Shown one piece after another: positions 22,928-33,820 of a stretch of 42,174 nt of DNA (its first letter is position 1; every line of letters starts with the position of its first letter). The DNA is from Bacteroidia bacterium (lineage in GTDB: Bacteria; Bacteroidota; Bacteroidia; Bacteroidales; Paludibacteraceae), in assembly GCA_009929445.1 (NCBI GenBank), contig SAAL01000021.1, positions 1 to 42,174 on the forward strand, written 5' to 3'. Under the pieces are notes generated by a model. It had not been told where the DNA came from and ran no database searches. It saw only the letters and a program-made list of their open reading frames with translations. The translations under genes and the position numbers were made by a program.

Positions 22928-24301
22928 CTATTTGTTCAGCCAGCCGCTGTAAGTGAAGTTACAGTCGCGGTATTCCGGATCAATGCTTATGTAGGTCTCT
23001 TTCTGCTTTTTGGCCACCCATTCTTGCAGAAATTCGCTTTTTTTCTTTTCTTCGAGGAAAGATTTCAGCATTTGGTAGTCTTCCTTCACGTTGGCTTTGT
23101 GGGTGGGTATTTTTGATTTCATTTTTACTACCGCTATTACTTCGTTGCCGGTAGTCTGGTCAATCATGGTGAAAGCCTTTGACACTTCACCCACATTCAT
23201 TGCATACGCTGCCCGGGCTATTTCGGGTGGTAAGTCCTGGTATTCGTACTTCGAAGTGATTGATCCGGTGTACTTATCCTGCTGCATCATGAGTCCGGCG
23301 TTCATTCGGGTGTTTTTATCCTGCGAGTAAGCCATTACGGTTTGCTCAAATGTGATTTTATTTTCACGGATGAGGTTGGCCAGTGAGTCCAGCTTGTTTA
23401 TTCCCTGTGTTTTGACATCAGAAGTGGCTTTAGGGCGCATAAGTATATGGCGTACGTTCACTTTGTCGCCGCGACGTTCGATGAACTGAATGATATGAAA
23501 ACCGAACTGTGTTTCAACTATTCTGGATACTTTGTTCGGATCCTGCATATTGAAAGCTACGGATGCGAAATCAGGGTCGTAAATTCCTCTTCCGGCAAAT
23601 CCTAATTCGCCCCCTTTTTTGGCGCTTTCCACATCATCCGAATAAAGTCTTGCAAGCAGGCTGAAGTCTCCGGGATTTTTATTGGCCCGTTCGGTGAATT
23701 CGCGCAGTTGCTCTTTCACGCGATTGATTTCTGCCTGTGGAATGGGAGGAAGCAAAGATAAAACCTGCAGTTCAACCTGTTCAGGGATGGTAGGAAGGCT
23801 GTCGGCCGGAATGTTGCTGAAGTAGCGGCGTACTTCGGCCGGAGTAGCTTCGATTTTTTCAACGAGTTTGGCCTGCATCTGCTGAGCCATGCTTCGTGTG
23901 CGGTTTCGTGTGCGTATTTCGTCTCTAAGTTGTGAGATGGGACGGCGCATATACTCTTCAAGTTTCTGAGCCGAACCGGCATTATTGATGTAGTATTCCA
24001 GCTCCCTGTCGGAAATGCTATTGATGTAGCTTTCGTTCACTGTTATGCTATCGATGGCAGCCTGATGCAGGTATAGTTTTTCGATGGCTATCTGTTCCGG
24101 AAAAATGCAATAGGGATTCCCTTCAATGGGTCTCCGGTTGATTTCGGCATCCAGTATCATGGTTTCAACGTCCGATTTCAGTATCGCTTCATCACCAACT
24201 ATCCATATTACTTCGTCGATGATGTTTTTTTTGTTTTGTTGTGCTTTAAGTCCGCCTGTGAGCAGGGTAAGCGCCAGAAGGAGCAAAGATAATTTTCGCA
24301 T
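22928..24301 (-). CDS. SurA-like periplasmic peptidyl-prolyl isomerase
   Basis: A periplasmic chaperone for outer-membrane proteins. I choose the ATG at 24301 (MRKLSLLLLALTLLTGGLKAQ), which begins a clean signal peptide; the longer 24316 start adds MNITN. The N-terminal SurA region carries IIDEVIWIVGDEAILKSDVE and the helical SurA_N segment, including ISQLRDEIRTRNRTRSMAQQ. Two parvulin-type domains follow. The first (about residues 180-285) has YSDDVESAKKGGELGFAGRG and QFGFHIIQFIER; the second begins VNVRHILMRP and contains KYEYQDLPPEIARAAYAM. It is part of a block of three related genes. Confidence 0.88.
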   Translation of the reverse strand: MRKLSLLLLALTLLTGGLKAQQNKKNIIDEVIWIVGDEAILKSDVETMILDAEINRRPIEGNPYCIFPEQIAIEKLYLHQAAIDSITVNESYINSISDRELEYYINNAGSAQKLEEYMRRPISQLRDEIRTRNRTRSMAQQMQAKLVEKIEATPAEVRRYFSNIPADSLPTIPEQVELQVLSLLPPIPQAEINRVKEQLREFTERANKNPGDFSLLARLYSDDVESAKKGGELGFAGRGIYDPDFASVAFNMQDPNKVSRIVETQFGFHIIQFIERRGDKVNVRHILMRPKATSDVKTQGINKLDSLANLIRENKITFEQTVMAYSQDKNTRMNAGLMMQQDKYTGSITSKYEYQDLPPEIARAAYAMNVGEVSKAFTMIDQTTGNEVIAVVKMKSKIPTHKANVKEDYQMLKSFLEEKKKSEFLQEWVAKKQKETYISIDPEYRDCNFTYSGWLNK

Positions 24302-24376
24302 ATTCGTTATGTTCATTACCGGTTTTTTGCCGGATCCGATTCTTATGTTTTTTTAAAAATATTGTTTGTGAATTGA

Positions 24377-25225
24377 TTATTTCTTTTTATAAAACTTTAT
24401 ATTTCCTTTTTTCAAGGCATCGTTGTACACGTTTTTTTCAAATGTGATAATAAAATCCGATTTTTTTCTGTTCAGCAGGGTCGTTGTGATTCTTTCTTTT
24501 GCATAGTCATAAGGTTCGGTATCGCCTGCTGCAATGGCTTTGGAGATATGCAGTAAATAAGAATTTATACTGTCAGAAACTTCGGCAAATCGTGTGTTTA
24601 GTACAAAACCTGAAGTATTTTCAGTTACAAAAGGAGCTTTTTTGGTTATTTCAGTGAATGGAGTCCATTTGTTCATAAAATAATCGTAACTGATGGCATT
24701 TTGCAAACTGTATTTCTCAATTTTCTCCAGCGATTTAGTATCGCCTTTTCTTACCCATTCTTTTACAGCTTCCATTTGAGGTGCTCCCACAGGCACTATA
24801 AGCAACATTCCTTTTATGAGGTTATCTTCAAGCGTGAGATGTGTCTTGAATTCTTCATAGAAGTTTTTGGCTTCCTTTTCCGAAATTTTCGGATCCAGTC
24901 GTTCTGCTACGAGCGCCTGTTCGTATGCATGTATGATGAGCGATTGTCTGTATTCATCTGCCAGTTTGTTGATTTCATCCAGGTTGTCGATGTTGCGTTT
25001 TGCATTTTCGTACATGAGCACTTCGGTAGCCCATTTTTTTATGTATCGGTCGGCAATATCTGCGCTGTCAATTACGGTCGAATTGGGTGGTATAATCTTA
25101 TCTGTTTCGTCTTTGTACAGAAATTTTCCTTCCACCTCCAGTATGGGTGTCCGCCCGTTATCCGACTTCTTTTCGGAGCAAGATACGATGACTGAAAGGA
25201 GTATGAAGAACAACAATTTTTTCAT
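24377..25225 (-). CDS. Parvulin-associated lipoprotein without a PPIase domain
   Basis: A 282-residue lipoprotein. I choose the ATG at 25225 (MKKLLFFILLSVIVSC, lipid anchor C16); an upstream in-frame ATG at 25288 would add 21 residues. The rest is mostly helical and resembles the SurA/PpiD-type N- and C-terminal chaperone regions, but the parvulin motifs (HIL, GG-LG, GFH) present in both neighbouring genes are missing. It sits between two PPIase genes on the same strand, with 60 to 100-base gaps. A substrate-holding partner for the neighbouring isomerases is a reasonable inference. Confidence 0.78.
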   Translation of the reverse strand: MKKLLFFILLSVIVSCSEKKSDNGRTPILEVEGKFLYKDETDKIIPPNSTVIDSADIADRYIKKWATEVLMYENAKRNIDNLDEINKLADEYRQSLIIHAYEQALVAERLDPKISEKEAKNFYEEFKTHLTLEDNLIKGMLLIVPVGAPQMEAVKEWVRKGDTKSLEKIEKYSLQNAISYDYFMNKWTPFTEITKKAPFVTENTSGFVLNTRFAEVSDSINSYLLHISKAIAAGDTEPYDYAKERITTTLLNRKKSDFIITFEKNVYNDALKKGNIKFYKKK

Positions 25226-25322
25226 TCGAAAGGGCAGAAGATTAACCACATACCAATGGGATACAGCAATGCCAGAATAAGAATTCAAAGGTAGAACTTT
25301 TATTCTGGCATTCGTTAAAAAA

Positions 25323-27263
25323 TTAGTTTTTCTTAACCGTTTTCAGTACTTTTTCGTCAATGGTCACCGGGTATTTTTTTCGCAATCCGGCTATCCATTC
25401 TTTTTCGAGGTAATCCTGATAGTTGGCAGTAACTATACCCCGTACATCGGAGTATTCTTCGGGTAGTGTTTTTAGCATTTTGCCGGCTACAAAGTAAAAC
25501 GGGTATTCTTTGGAAGGTGTGTATGTGCCTTTTTTGAAAATTCTAAAGTCTATAACCGGATTTTCTCCTTCTACCCAGAGGCCTTTTTCTACTTTCACGT
25601 ATTGAATACTGTCGTTCAGTCTTTTATTCAGGTAGGTGCTGATGGAATCCTGCAGGGCTCTTTTGACTATTTTTTGGGCAGCTTTCATCGTTGCCTTGTC
25701 TTTTGCATGGATTATGTGGCCTTTGTAGTGCGGTTTTGCCCATGCATATTCTGCCTTATTGGCTTCAAAATACCGTTTCAGACCTTCCGTATCTTTGGTG
25801 GCTTTTTCCCATACTTCGTTGTTCATTACTTCGAAGAGTAAAATTCCGTCGTGGTATTCCTGCATAAGATTATGAAAATCAGGATATTTACGGTCAAGCT
25901 GTGTCTGTTCGTAAGCAACAAGCCGGCTGTTGACAAATTCTTTATAGTTGTCCTGAATGAAATCGCTTCTCACTCCGCGGAATGTTCTGGCACCTGAAAG
26001 CAGGTAGTCGGCAAAGTCTTTTTGAGTAAATTGCTGACCGCCGAACGAAAACATGGGCAGGTTCATTTTTCGGGCTTCTACGGCAAACATGCTGTCCGAT
26101 GGAGCATAGTTGTCCGATAGTTTCAGAAAATCAGCCAGATAATTAGGTTCTTGTGTGAAATTGTATTCTTTTTTCAGATTTTCGGCAAAAGAGTCACCTG
26201 TCATTTTATTGCGCTCGTTTTGCTTTATTTGTCCTTCCAGAGAGGCTTTCAGATCATCGAAACTTCCCACCGGCTTTTTGTCAATGAGTTTGATAATGTG
26301 CCATCCAAACTGCGACTCGACGGGTTGTGAAACATCGCCTTTATTCCGGAGTGCAAAAGCGGCATTCTCAAATTCAGGAATCATTTGTCCGCTTCCGAAC
26401 CAGGGTAATTCGCCATTTTGACGTGCTGAGCCCGGATCCTGTGAAAGTTTTACGGCCAACTCACCGAAATCGTCGCCGGCAAGTATGCGCTGATAGATGG
26501 AGTCTGTTCTTTGTTTTACCGAAACGTTGTTTTCAGGGTGCTGACGGTCGTTCATGAGCAGAATGTGCGATACTTTCACTTCGCCCTGCGACTGACGTTT
26601 GCCTTCCACTTTGATGATGTGATAACCGATAAACGTGCGAACCGGTTTCGATACCTTTCCGACAGGAGTGCTGTAAGCCATGTTTTCGAAACTATAGGGA
26701 GTGCGCATAGTCGAAATCCAGCCCACATATCCGCCGTTTTGGGCTACGCTCGGATCTTCGGACACTTCACGAGCCAGGCTTTCAAAATCTTCTTTTTGAG
26801 CACGTTTCCAGATTGCAAGTGCTTTGTTGTAAACTTGCAATGTATCGGCAGAAGTACCTGTTTCGGGTATCCGGAATAAGATATGCCTTACCTCTACCTC
26901 TTCGGTTTTGCGGCTGTAGGCTTCTTCTACCAGTTTATCCAGGGCTTTGCTGTCGTTCAGGTATTGTTCAGCCAGTTGATTGCGGTACATACCCAGTTCT
27001 GATTTGAAAGATTGAGTGGTATCCAATCCCTGAGTAATGGCTTCTTCAACTTTCAACTTGAAATTCACAAACAAATCCACGTATTCATCCAGCGATTTTT
27101 TATCAACTACGTTGTTTGAATTATTCTTGTTGTATATATATTCAAATTCCGACAGGGGAATGTTTTTCCCATTAATTTTCATCAATACCGGATCTGACTG
27201 CTGTGCCATCAGTGCATTTGAAGCCAAAACCAAAACCAAAAGGGAAACAAAAACTTTTTTCAT
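25323..27263 (-). CDS. Double-parvulin peptidyl-prolyl isomerase (PpiC/SurA type)
   Basis: A 646-residue periplasmic folding factor. Signal peptide MKKVFVSLLVLVLASNALMA, a helical N-terminal chaperone region, then two parvulin domains. Domain 1 (about 122-225) begins VEVRHILFRIPE and has NGGYVGWISTMRTPYSFENM and IGYHIIKVEG. Domain 2 (about 230-330) begins VKVSHILLMNDRQ and has RQNGELPWFGSGQMIPEFEN and QFGWHIIKLIDKK. A C-terminal domain of about 300 residues follows. It has the expected features of the conserved Bacteroidota gene next to guaB, with a 185-base gap that contains a repeat. Confidence 0.9.
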   Translation of the reverse strand: MKKVFVSLLVLVLASNALMAQQSDPVLMKINGKNIPLSEFEYIYNKNNSNNVVDKKSLDEYVDLFVNFKLKVEEAITQGLDTTQSFKSELGMYRNQLAEQYLNDSKALDKLVEEAYSRKTEEVEVRHILFRIPETGTSADTLQVYNKALAIWKRAQKEDFESLAREVSEDPSVAQNGGYVGWISTMRTPYSFENMAYSTPVGKVSKPVRTFIGYHIIKVEGKRQSQGEVKVSHILLMNDRQHPENNVSVKQRTDSIYQRILAGDDFGELAVKLSQDPGSARQNGELPWFGSGQMIPEFENAAFALRNKGDVSQPVESQFGWHIIKLIDKKPVGSFDDLKASLEGQIKQNERNKMTGDSFAENLKKEYNFTQEPNYLADFLKLSDNYAPSDSMFAVEARKMNLPMFSFGGQQFTQKDFADYLLSGARTFRGVRSDFIQDNYKEFVNSRLVAYEQTQLDRKYPDFHNLMQEYHDGILLFEVMNNEVWEKATKDTEGLKRYFEANKAEYAWAKPHYKGHIIHAKDKATMKAAQKIVKRALQDSISTYLNKRLNDSIQYVKVEKGLWVEGENPVIDFRIFKKGTYTPSKEYPFYFVAGKMLKTLPEEYSDVRGIVTANYQDYLEKEWIAGLRKKYPVTIDEKVLKTVKKN

Positions 27264-27369
27264 CTGTTTGAACTATTTTTTTTATGAACTTAAATTGTTA
27301 TTATCTTTATTCGCAATATTAAACGTTTTGAATCAGAAAAAATTGTTTGATGTTTGAAAATGTGTCTGC

Positions 27370-27448
27370 AATTCAGAATTCAGAACACGGAGCTTGAAAC
27401 CTGGAATCTGGAACCCTGCCTGCCTCGGGCAGGTCAGAACTCAGAACT

Positions 27449-27450
<2 letters not shown>
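27370..27450. repeat. Dispersed intergenic repeat, copy 3
   Basis: ATTCAGAATTCAGAA tandem units, then a degenerate run, then CCTGCCTGCCTCGGGCAGG (27416-27434), a palindromic core, then TCAGAACTCAGAACT. The element order equals that of the copy at 6361-6420 and the repeat touches the guaB stop codon. Confidence 0.7.
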
Positions 27451-28939
<1,489 letters not shown>

Positions 28940-28974
28940 TTAGCGTTGTTAATACCTATGAAAAATATTGCCTG

Positions 28975-28982
28975 CAAATGTA
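28975..28982 (-). promoter_or_regulatory. -7 box for guaB (minus strand)
   Basis: Read on the minus strand this is TACATTTG, a match to TAnnTTTG, about 48 bases before the guaB start. No convincing -33 box is seen. Confidence 0.5.
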
Positions 28983-29095
28983 ATCATTTTTTGTGGGTAA
29001 TGGATTATTTTATTTGTGAAAAAACAGTAAAATGAGTTTCCTCTTCAGGTGGCTTGACTGGCTCTATGCAATTACACTGCTGATAGCAGTGCTTG

Positions 29096-29812
29096 TCAGC
29101 TTATTTCTATCAGTTTGTTCGGAAAGATTTTGAAAAGAAAATAGATGAATCTCCAGCGCCGGTATGTGTAAATTATTTTTCTTTTTTTACGGATGGAATT
29201 GTATATCTGTCTGGCTGCCACCTCCACGGGTGCTACCCAGAATACATAATTATTGCCTTTCATGCGGGTTTCCACATATCCAGGTATTATTGTGGTTACC
29301 GTGACGGGCAATTTAAGGTAAGCTGCGTGGTTTCTGAGTCCTTCGAGGTAATTTATCTGGTAGGCTTTGGCGGCATTGTAAACTTTGCTGTTGCGCCAGC
29401 CTCTGGCTCCTGCCACCGACGATATGCCGGCCAGATGTCCATGGTTTTGCTCTCTGAAAATACGGAATGCCCAGTTGCATATACAGGTAAATGCCATTAC
29501 ATTGATCTGAAGTGATTCAAATTCCACCTTAAAGTCAAAATCCAAAGTCTGACCCGATAAACCTGCACTGATTACAACCAGGTCCAGTCCTCCAAGCTCT
29601 TCGGTGATCCGGTTGAGATTGGGGACAATCACATCAATTTCACTCAGGTCGAAAGCTCCCACTACGTATGAATCGGGATTTTCGGCGTAAAGTTCATTGA
29701 GCAGATTTTCTCTTCGGGCTGTTATACCAACCTTATAGTCGTTTTTAACCAGTAAGCGAGCCAGTTCTCTGCCAATTCCGGAGGAGGCACCTACAACAAT
29801 TGCTTTTTTCAT
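29096..29812 (-). CDS. Short-chain dehydrogenase/reductase (SDR)
   Basis: A 238-residue NAD(P)-dependent classical SDR. I choose the ATG at 29812 (MKKAIVVGASSGIGREL); an upstream ATG at 29863 adds 17 residues that are not SDR-like. The cofactor-binding motif is GASSGIG (residues 8-14), SSVAGARGW supplies the catalytic serine region, and YNAAKAYQINYL supplies the Tyr-x-x-x-Lys pair. IIPGYVETRM is also present. Substrate cannot be deduced; the C-terminus has a hydrophobic, Tyr/Phe-rich tail that may touch the membrane. Confidence 0.9.
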   Translation of the reverse strand: MKKAIVVGASSGIGRELARLLVKNDYKVGITARRENLLNELYAENPDSYVVGAFDLSEIDVIVPNLNRITEELGGLDLVVISAGLSGQTLDFDFKVEFESLQINVMAFTCICNWAFRIFREQNHGHLAGISSVAGARGWRNSKVYNAAKAYQINYLEGLRNHAAYLKLPVTVTTIIPGYVETRMKGNNYVFWVAPVEVAARQIYNSIRKKRKIIYTYRRWRFIYFLFKIFPNKLIEIS

Positions 29813-30139
29813 AACAGATATGTTCACATAAATTACTTCAAAATGACTGAAAATCAACAACATCTATTCAGTGAAATCACTAAACGCATGAAACCGGTAA
29901 ATCAATACAAATGTAAGTAAATTAATTGAGGTTGTATCTTAAAATTTAACTTATTGAAAAAACTATTTGAGTTGAAAAAGTAAATATTCTACAAACACGC
30001 ATCTTGATGTGATGATGATCTCATCATATGTATCATAATATCTCGAGTGAATTAACTCAGTCTTGTGTAATGGATATTTAGCTGATTTTTTTTTAGAAAA
30101 GCAGGAGTGAAAATATATATTGAAATTAAATGTAAATAA
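29813..30139. other. A/T-rich intergenic region upstream of the SHOCT-domain gene
   Basis: About 330 bases without a convincing gene. The SDR leader occupies the left end. The rest is A/T-rich; I see no RNA gene, long repeat or hairpin beyond short, unconvincing GATGATGATCTCATCAT-type pairing at about 30010-30030. The promoter of the following gene begins at 30140. Confidence 0.6.
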
Positions 30140-30173
30140 TTTGTTATAAAATAAATAGAATTATGTAATTTTG
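30140..30173 (+). promoter_or_regulatory. Promoter of the SHOCT/DUF4870 gene
   Basis: TTTG at 30140-30143 and TAATTTTG at 30166-30173, an exact TAnnTTTG, with 22 bases between them, slightly longer than the usual 19-21. The start codon is 36 bases downstream. Confidence 0.6.
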
Positions 30174-30208
30174 TTGTCAATTAATCAACCCTTAAACATT
30201 TTTGTACC

Positions 30209-30694
30209 ATGACTTACGATGAATACGAGAAAATCAAAAAACTGGAAGAACTTCTGAAAAACGGAACCATTACTCAGGAAGAATTCGACAAGGAAAGGGA
30301 AAAAATCATCAGCAGTACCCCAAAATCAGCACCTTCTGAAAAACCTGTTGCTGCCAGCACCAGGCAGCCGCTTATGGGTATTGAAGAAAATCTGTACCTG
30401 CTGCTTATGCATTTATCACAGTTTCTCACTGCCTTCATTATTCCTCTGGTGATGTGGCTGGTTGGGAAAGATGAAAACAAGCGGGTGGATTTTCATGGAA
30501 AAAACATTTTGAATTTCCAGATTACGTATATTATCTGGTTGATTGTAGGAATTATTACCATTCCTCTTATTATCGGTATAGTCATTTTATCCGTGTTGGG
30601 TATTGCCATGACAGTGTTTATTATTGTAGCTGCCGTGAAATCATACAACGGTGAGGACTGGAAATACCCGCTGACAATCAATTTTCTGAAATAA
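30209..30694 (+). CDS. SHOCT-like plus DUF4870 membrane protein
   Basis: A 161-residue protein in two parts. Residues 1-35 (YEKIKKLEELLKNGTITQEE then FDKEREKII) form a SHOCT-like helical pair, a short domain often attached to membrane or oligomeric proteins. Residues about 60-155 are a DUF4870-type membrane domain with three hydrophobic segments (LLMHLSQFLTAFIIPLVMWL, IIWLIVGIITIPLIIGIVIL, VLGIAMTVFIIVAAVKSY), the DFHGKNILNFQ linker being typical. Function is unknown. It has its own promoter and appears to be monocistronic. Confidence 0.85.
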   Translation: MTYDEYEKIKKLEELLKNGTITQEEFDKEREKIISSTPKSAPSEKPVAASTRQPLMGIEENLYLLLMHLSQFLTAFIIPLVMWLVGKDENKRVDFHGKNILNFQITYIIWLIVGIITIPLIIGIVILSVLGIAMTVFIIVAAVKSYNGEDWKYPLTINFLK

Positions 30695-30775
30695 TTTCAA
30701 GGAATTAATACTGACAGTAAAAAACGTGTGAGGCTTGGAAACAGTTTCATGCGTTTTGCGTTTATATAGCCACGT

Positions 30776-31420
30776 ATGATATTTACAGATATACACACCC
30801 ATCATTCGTTGTCCGAACCGGACATTTTAACAGTTCGAAACATCCGGATGGAAGAAGCTGAAAGTGTCCTTGCTACTGCTCAGGGAGGATTTTTCTCAGT
30901 CGGAATTCATCCATGGTATCTCCACAATATCTCTGCTGAGGATATCGGACTACTCGAGTTGCTTTGCAGTGATAAACGTGTTGTGCTGATAGGAGAATGC
31001 GGAATCGATAAAAACTCAACATTTTCGGCCGAAATGCAAATCCCTGTTTTTGAAAAGCAAATCATGCTTTCCGAAAAAATCTCAAAACCGCTGATTGTAC
31101 ATTGCGTGGGCAGTTTCAATGAGTTGTTTGTCTTGCGGAAAAAACACCAACCAACCCAACGATGGATTATACACGGTTTTCGTGGCAAGCCGCAGCTGGC
31201 TGAGCAGATACTTCAATCCGGTTGTGACATTTCATTCGGTGAAAAATTTAATCCGGAAAGTGTAAGAATAGTGCCTTTTGAGCGCTTATTTATTGAGACA
31301 GATCAAAGCGAGTTTTCCATCGAAGAAATATATCATCAGATTGCCGCTGCAAAAAACTGCAAAATTCATGAATTGTCGGCAGGAAATTTATTTATAAACG
31401 AATTCTCCAGCATTTTATAA
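30776..31420 (+). CDS. TatD-family metal-dependent hydrolase, short type
   Basis: A 214-residue member of the TatD/amidohydrolase superfamily; characterised TatD proteins are 3'-5' DNA exonucleases or DNases. FTDIHTHHS carries the metal-binding histidines, and GIHPWYL, VLIGECGIDKN, PLIVHCVGSFNEL, WIIHGFRGKPQLAEQIL and LFIETDQSEF carry other conserved positions. It is shorter than TatD of E. coli (about 260), but this short form is frequent in Bacteroidota. Substrate is not evident. Confidence 0.85.
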   Translation: MIFTDIHTHHSLSEPDILTVRNIRMEEAESVLATAQGGFFSVGIHPWYLHNISAEDIGLLELLCSDKRVVLIGECGIDKNSTFSAEMQIPVFEKQIMLSEKISKPLIVHCVGSFNELFVLRKKHQPTQRWIIHGFRGKPQLAEQILQSGCDISFGEKFNPESVRIVPFERLFIETDQSEFSIEEIYHQIAAAKNCKIHELSAGNLFINEFSSIL

Positions 31421-31495
31421 AAATATCCAATTGTTAAATCTGTTTTCAGATTATGTTTAAAAACTAAATAAAAGATAAGCCTCACCAAATTTTCA

Positions 31496-31503
31496 TAGCT
31501 TTG
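31496..31503 (+). promoter_or_regulatory. -7 box for the S41 peptidase gene
   Basis: TAGCTTTG is an exact TAnnTTTG and lies 33 bases before the start codon. A -33 box is not evident. Confidence 0.5.
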
Positions 31504-31536
31504 CCCGAAATTTGCGTTTCAAATTAAAAAAATCAC

Positions 31537-33132
31537 ATGAAGAAATATATCTCACTCGCTGTTTTTCTCCTTGCTGTTTTTTCGGCACACCCTCAGGGTA
31601 TATCATCGATCCAGCAGCGTAAACTGGCTCAGGCGCTGTCTGCCATTTCGGGTATGTATGTGGACACCATCAACGACAAAAAAATCATAGAATCCACCAT
31701 TCGCGGAGTGCTTGAAGAGCTCGATCCGCATTCCACATATATACCGAAGGAGGAAGTTCAGCGTATGCACGAGCCGCTCGAAGGCAGTTTCGATGGTATT
31801 GGCGTGCAGTTTCAGATTATTAAGGATACGATCAACGTGGTGCAAACCGTATCGGGTACTCCTGCCGAAAAAGTGGGAGTACTGCCCGGTGATAAAATCG
31901 TGTATATTGAAAATGAATCGGTTGCCGGTATAAAAATTCAGAATACCGATGTTTTCAAACGGCTGCGCGGCAAAAGAGGAACACCTGTAAACATTCGGGT
32001 GAAACGTGGTAATGCCGCGGAACTCATCGATTTCAAAATCATACGTGATAAAATACCTATCTACAGTGTGGATGCCTCGTATATGCTCACCGATAAGATT
32101 GGATATATCAAAATAAACAGTTTCGGATCAACTACAACCGAGGAATTTAACAAAGCGCTTAAAACGCTGAAATCCAAAGGGATGAAAGACCTGGTGATTA
32201 GCCTGGAGCGTAACGGGGGCGGATTTCTTAAAACCTCCATCGAGCTGGCCGACGAACTACTGCCTGCAAAACAGCTGATAGTCTATACCGAAGGACTGAA
32301 TGCTCCCCGTACCGAAGCCAAAGCTACCGCCGCCGGAAACTTTGAATCCGGACGTGTGGTAATACTCATCGATGAGTTTTCGGCTTCGGCCAGCGAAATT
32401 CTGAGTGGTGCTGTCCAGGACTGGGACAGAGGAGTTCTTATTGGAAGGCGGACGTTCGGCAAAGGTCTCGTACAGCGGGAAGTATCGCTTGCCGACGGCT
32501 CCATGATGCGTCTGACGGTAGCCCGTTACTACACACCTACCGGACGCAGCATACAGAAACCGTATGTAAACGGAGGCGCCAAAGATTACAACAAAGATTT
32601 GGAAGAACGCTTTGAGAAAGGCGAAATGATGCATCCGGACAGCATTCATTTTCCCGATTCGCTGAAATTCAATACACTGACCGCAAACAGGACTGTGTAT
32701 GGCGGCGGAGGCATCATGCCCGATATTTTCATCCCGATGGATACAACCGAAAACACGCTTTATCACCGCCGCATAGTGGGTAAGGGAGTAGTCAACAGCA
32801 CCATGATAGAATATCTGAACATAAACAGAGATGAACTCCGAAAAAAATATCCCTCGTTTGATGCATTTAATAAGAATTACGAAGCCGATGAATCGTTGCT
32901 GAAAATCCTCATCGACAACGCCGAAAAAGAGGGCATAAAACCCGATGAAAAAGACTTTAACCGCTCAAAACGAGTAATCAAAATACAACTGAAAGCAATG
33001 ATAGCCAATGATTTGTGGGGGCTGAATGAATATTATGAGGTAATCAATTCGGATAACAAATCGTTGCAGAAAGCCGTTGAAATACTCAACACAAAAGGAG
33101 CTTACGATAAAATGCTGGGAAAGAAAAAGTAG
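31537..33132 (+). CDS. C-terminal processing peptidase (S41 family, PDZ-containing)
   Basis: A 531-residue exported serine protease of the CtpA/Prc type, which trims proteins from their C-terminus in the periplasm. Signal peptide MKKYISLAVFLLAVFSAHPQ, PDZ domain at about 85-170 (GIGVQFQII, PAEKVGVLPGDKIVYIENES), and the S41 core from about 185. Catalytic residues are S284 (DEFSASASEIL) and K309 (RRTFGKGLVQ), with the expected 25-residue spacing. The C-terminal extension of about 130 residues includes YGGGGIMPDIFIPMD. The family substrate preference is C-terminal non-polar residues; the role here is general envelope proteolysis. Confidence 0.95.
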   Translation: MKKYISLAVFLLAVFSAHPQGISSIQQRKLAQALSAISGMYVDTINDKKIIESTIRGVLEELDPHSTYIPKEEVQRMHEPLEGSFDGIGVQFQIIKDTINVVQTVSGTPAEKVGVLPGDKIVYIENESVAGIKIQNTDVFKRLRGKRGTPVNIRVKRGNAAELIDFKIIRDKIPIYSVDASYMLTDKIGYIKINSFGSTTTEEFNKALKTLKSKGMKDLVISLERNGGGFLKTSIELADELLPAKQLIVYTEGLNAPRTEAKATAAGNFESGRVVILIDEFSASASEILSGAVQDWDRGVLIGRRTFGKGLVQREVSLADGSMMRLTVARYYTPTGRSIQKPYVNGGAKDYNKDLEERFEKGEMMHPDSIHFPDSLKFNTLTANRTVYGGGGIMPDIFIPMDTTENTLYHRRIVGKGVVNSTMIEYLNINRDELRKKYPSFDAFNKNYEADESLLKILIDNAEKEGIKPDEKDFNRSKRVIKIQLKAMIANDLWGLNEYYEVINSDNKSLQKAVEILNTKGAYDKMLGKKK

Positions 33133-33229
33133 CCGTTAATTTTTACATGATAATGAATTAATGAATGCGTCAGGATCACCTCATCTGCAATTTCACCCGG
33201 ATTTTTTTCAAGTTAAATGATTCGTTGTC

Positions 33230-33820
33230 ATGAAAGATTATATTACTGAAAATTGGGTGGAAATTGCCGGTGCAGTGCTGAGTCTGCTGTACCTCTATCT
33301 GTCCATTCGTGAGAAATCCGCCCTGTGGATTTTCGGTTTCATCAGTTCGGTGCTGTATATTTTTGTTTTTTTCGAAAGCAAGCTCTACGCCGATATGTCG
33401 CTTAATTTTTACTACCTGGGTGTGAGCATTTACGGCTGGATCAACTGGCATCGAAAAAACGGTCAGTTCAAGGATTCCGGACTACATATTACACGCATCA
33501 GTGGCAAGGAGCAAATCCTCTCGTATCTTTTCGGTACTATATTCGTTTATCTGGCATATTACCTCGTGCTCGAGTTCCTTACTGACTCCACTATTCCCGT
33601 AGCCGACTCGGTGGTGGGTGCACTCAGTGTGATAGCTACGTGGATGCTTGCCCGGAAGAAGATAGAAAACTGGCTGGTCTGGATTGTGGTCGATGCTTTT
33701 GCTGCGGGATTGTATTTTTATAAAGGACTGTATCCCACCACCATACTCTTTATAATTTACACAATTATGGCTGTTGTAGGTTATTATCAGTGGAAGAAAA
33801 CTCCGGACGCCATCAAATAG
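33230..33820 (+). CDS. pnuC: Nicotinamide riboside transporter PnuC
   Basis: A 196-residue membrane protein with about seven segments, carrying nicotinamide riboside into the cell. The start IAGAVLSLLYLYLSIREKSA, WIFGFISSVLYIFVFFESKL, YGWINWHRKNG and WLVWIVVDAFAAGLYFYKGL patterns identify the family. It ends with eight bases overlapping the stop region of the converging aspartyl protease gene. A nicotinamide riboside kinase gene lies two genes away on the same strand (35837-36373). No riboswitch is visible in the 97-base leader. Confidence 0.93.
   Translation: MKDYITENWVEIAGAVLSLLYLYLSIREKSALWIFGFISSVLYIFVFFESKLYADMSLNFYYLGVSIYGWINWHRKNGQFKDSGLHITRISGKEQILSYLFGTIFVYLAYYLVLEFLTDSTIPVADSVVGALSVIATWMLARKKIENWLVWIVVDAFAAGLYFYKGLYPTTILFIIYTIMAVVGYYQWKKTPDAIK

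Noticed and set aside
29032-29133. A 33-residue hydrophobic micro-frame (MSFLFRWLDWLYAITLL...)
   Set aside because: It could be a small membrane protein, but it overlaps the end of the SDR gene by 38 bases, has no convincing ribosome site or promoter, and contains a 7-base hairpin (29075-29091) that makes structure an equally likely explanation.
33133-33229. A riboswitch upstream of pnuC
   Set aside because: The leader is only 97 bases, A/T-rich and without a conserved aptamer pattern that I can recognise.
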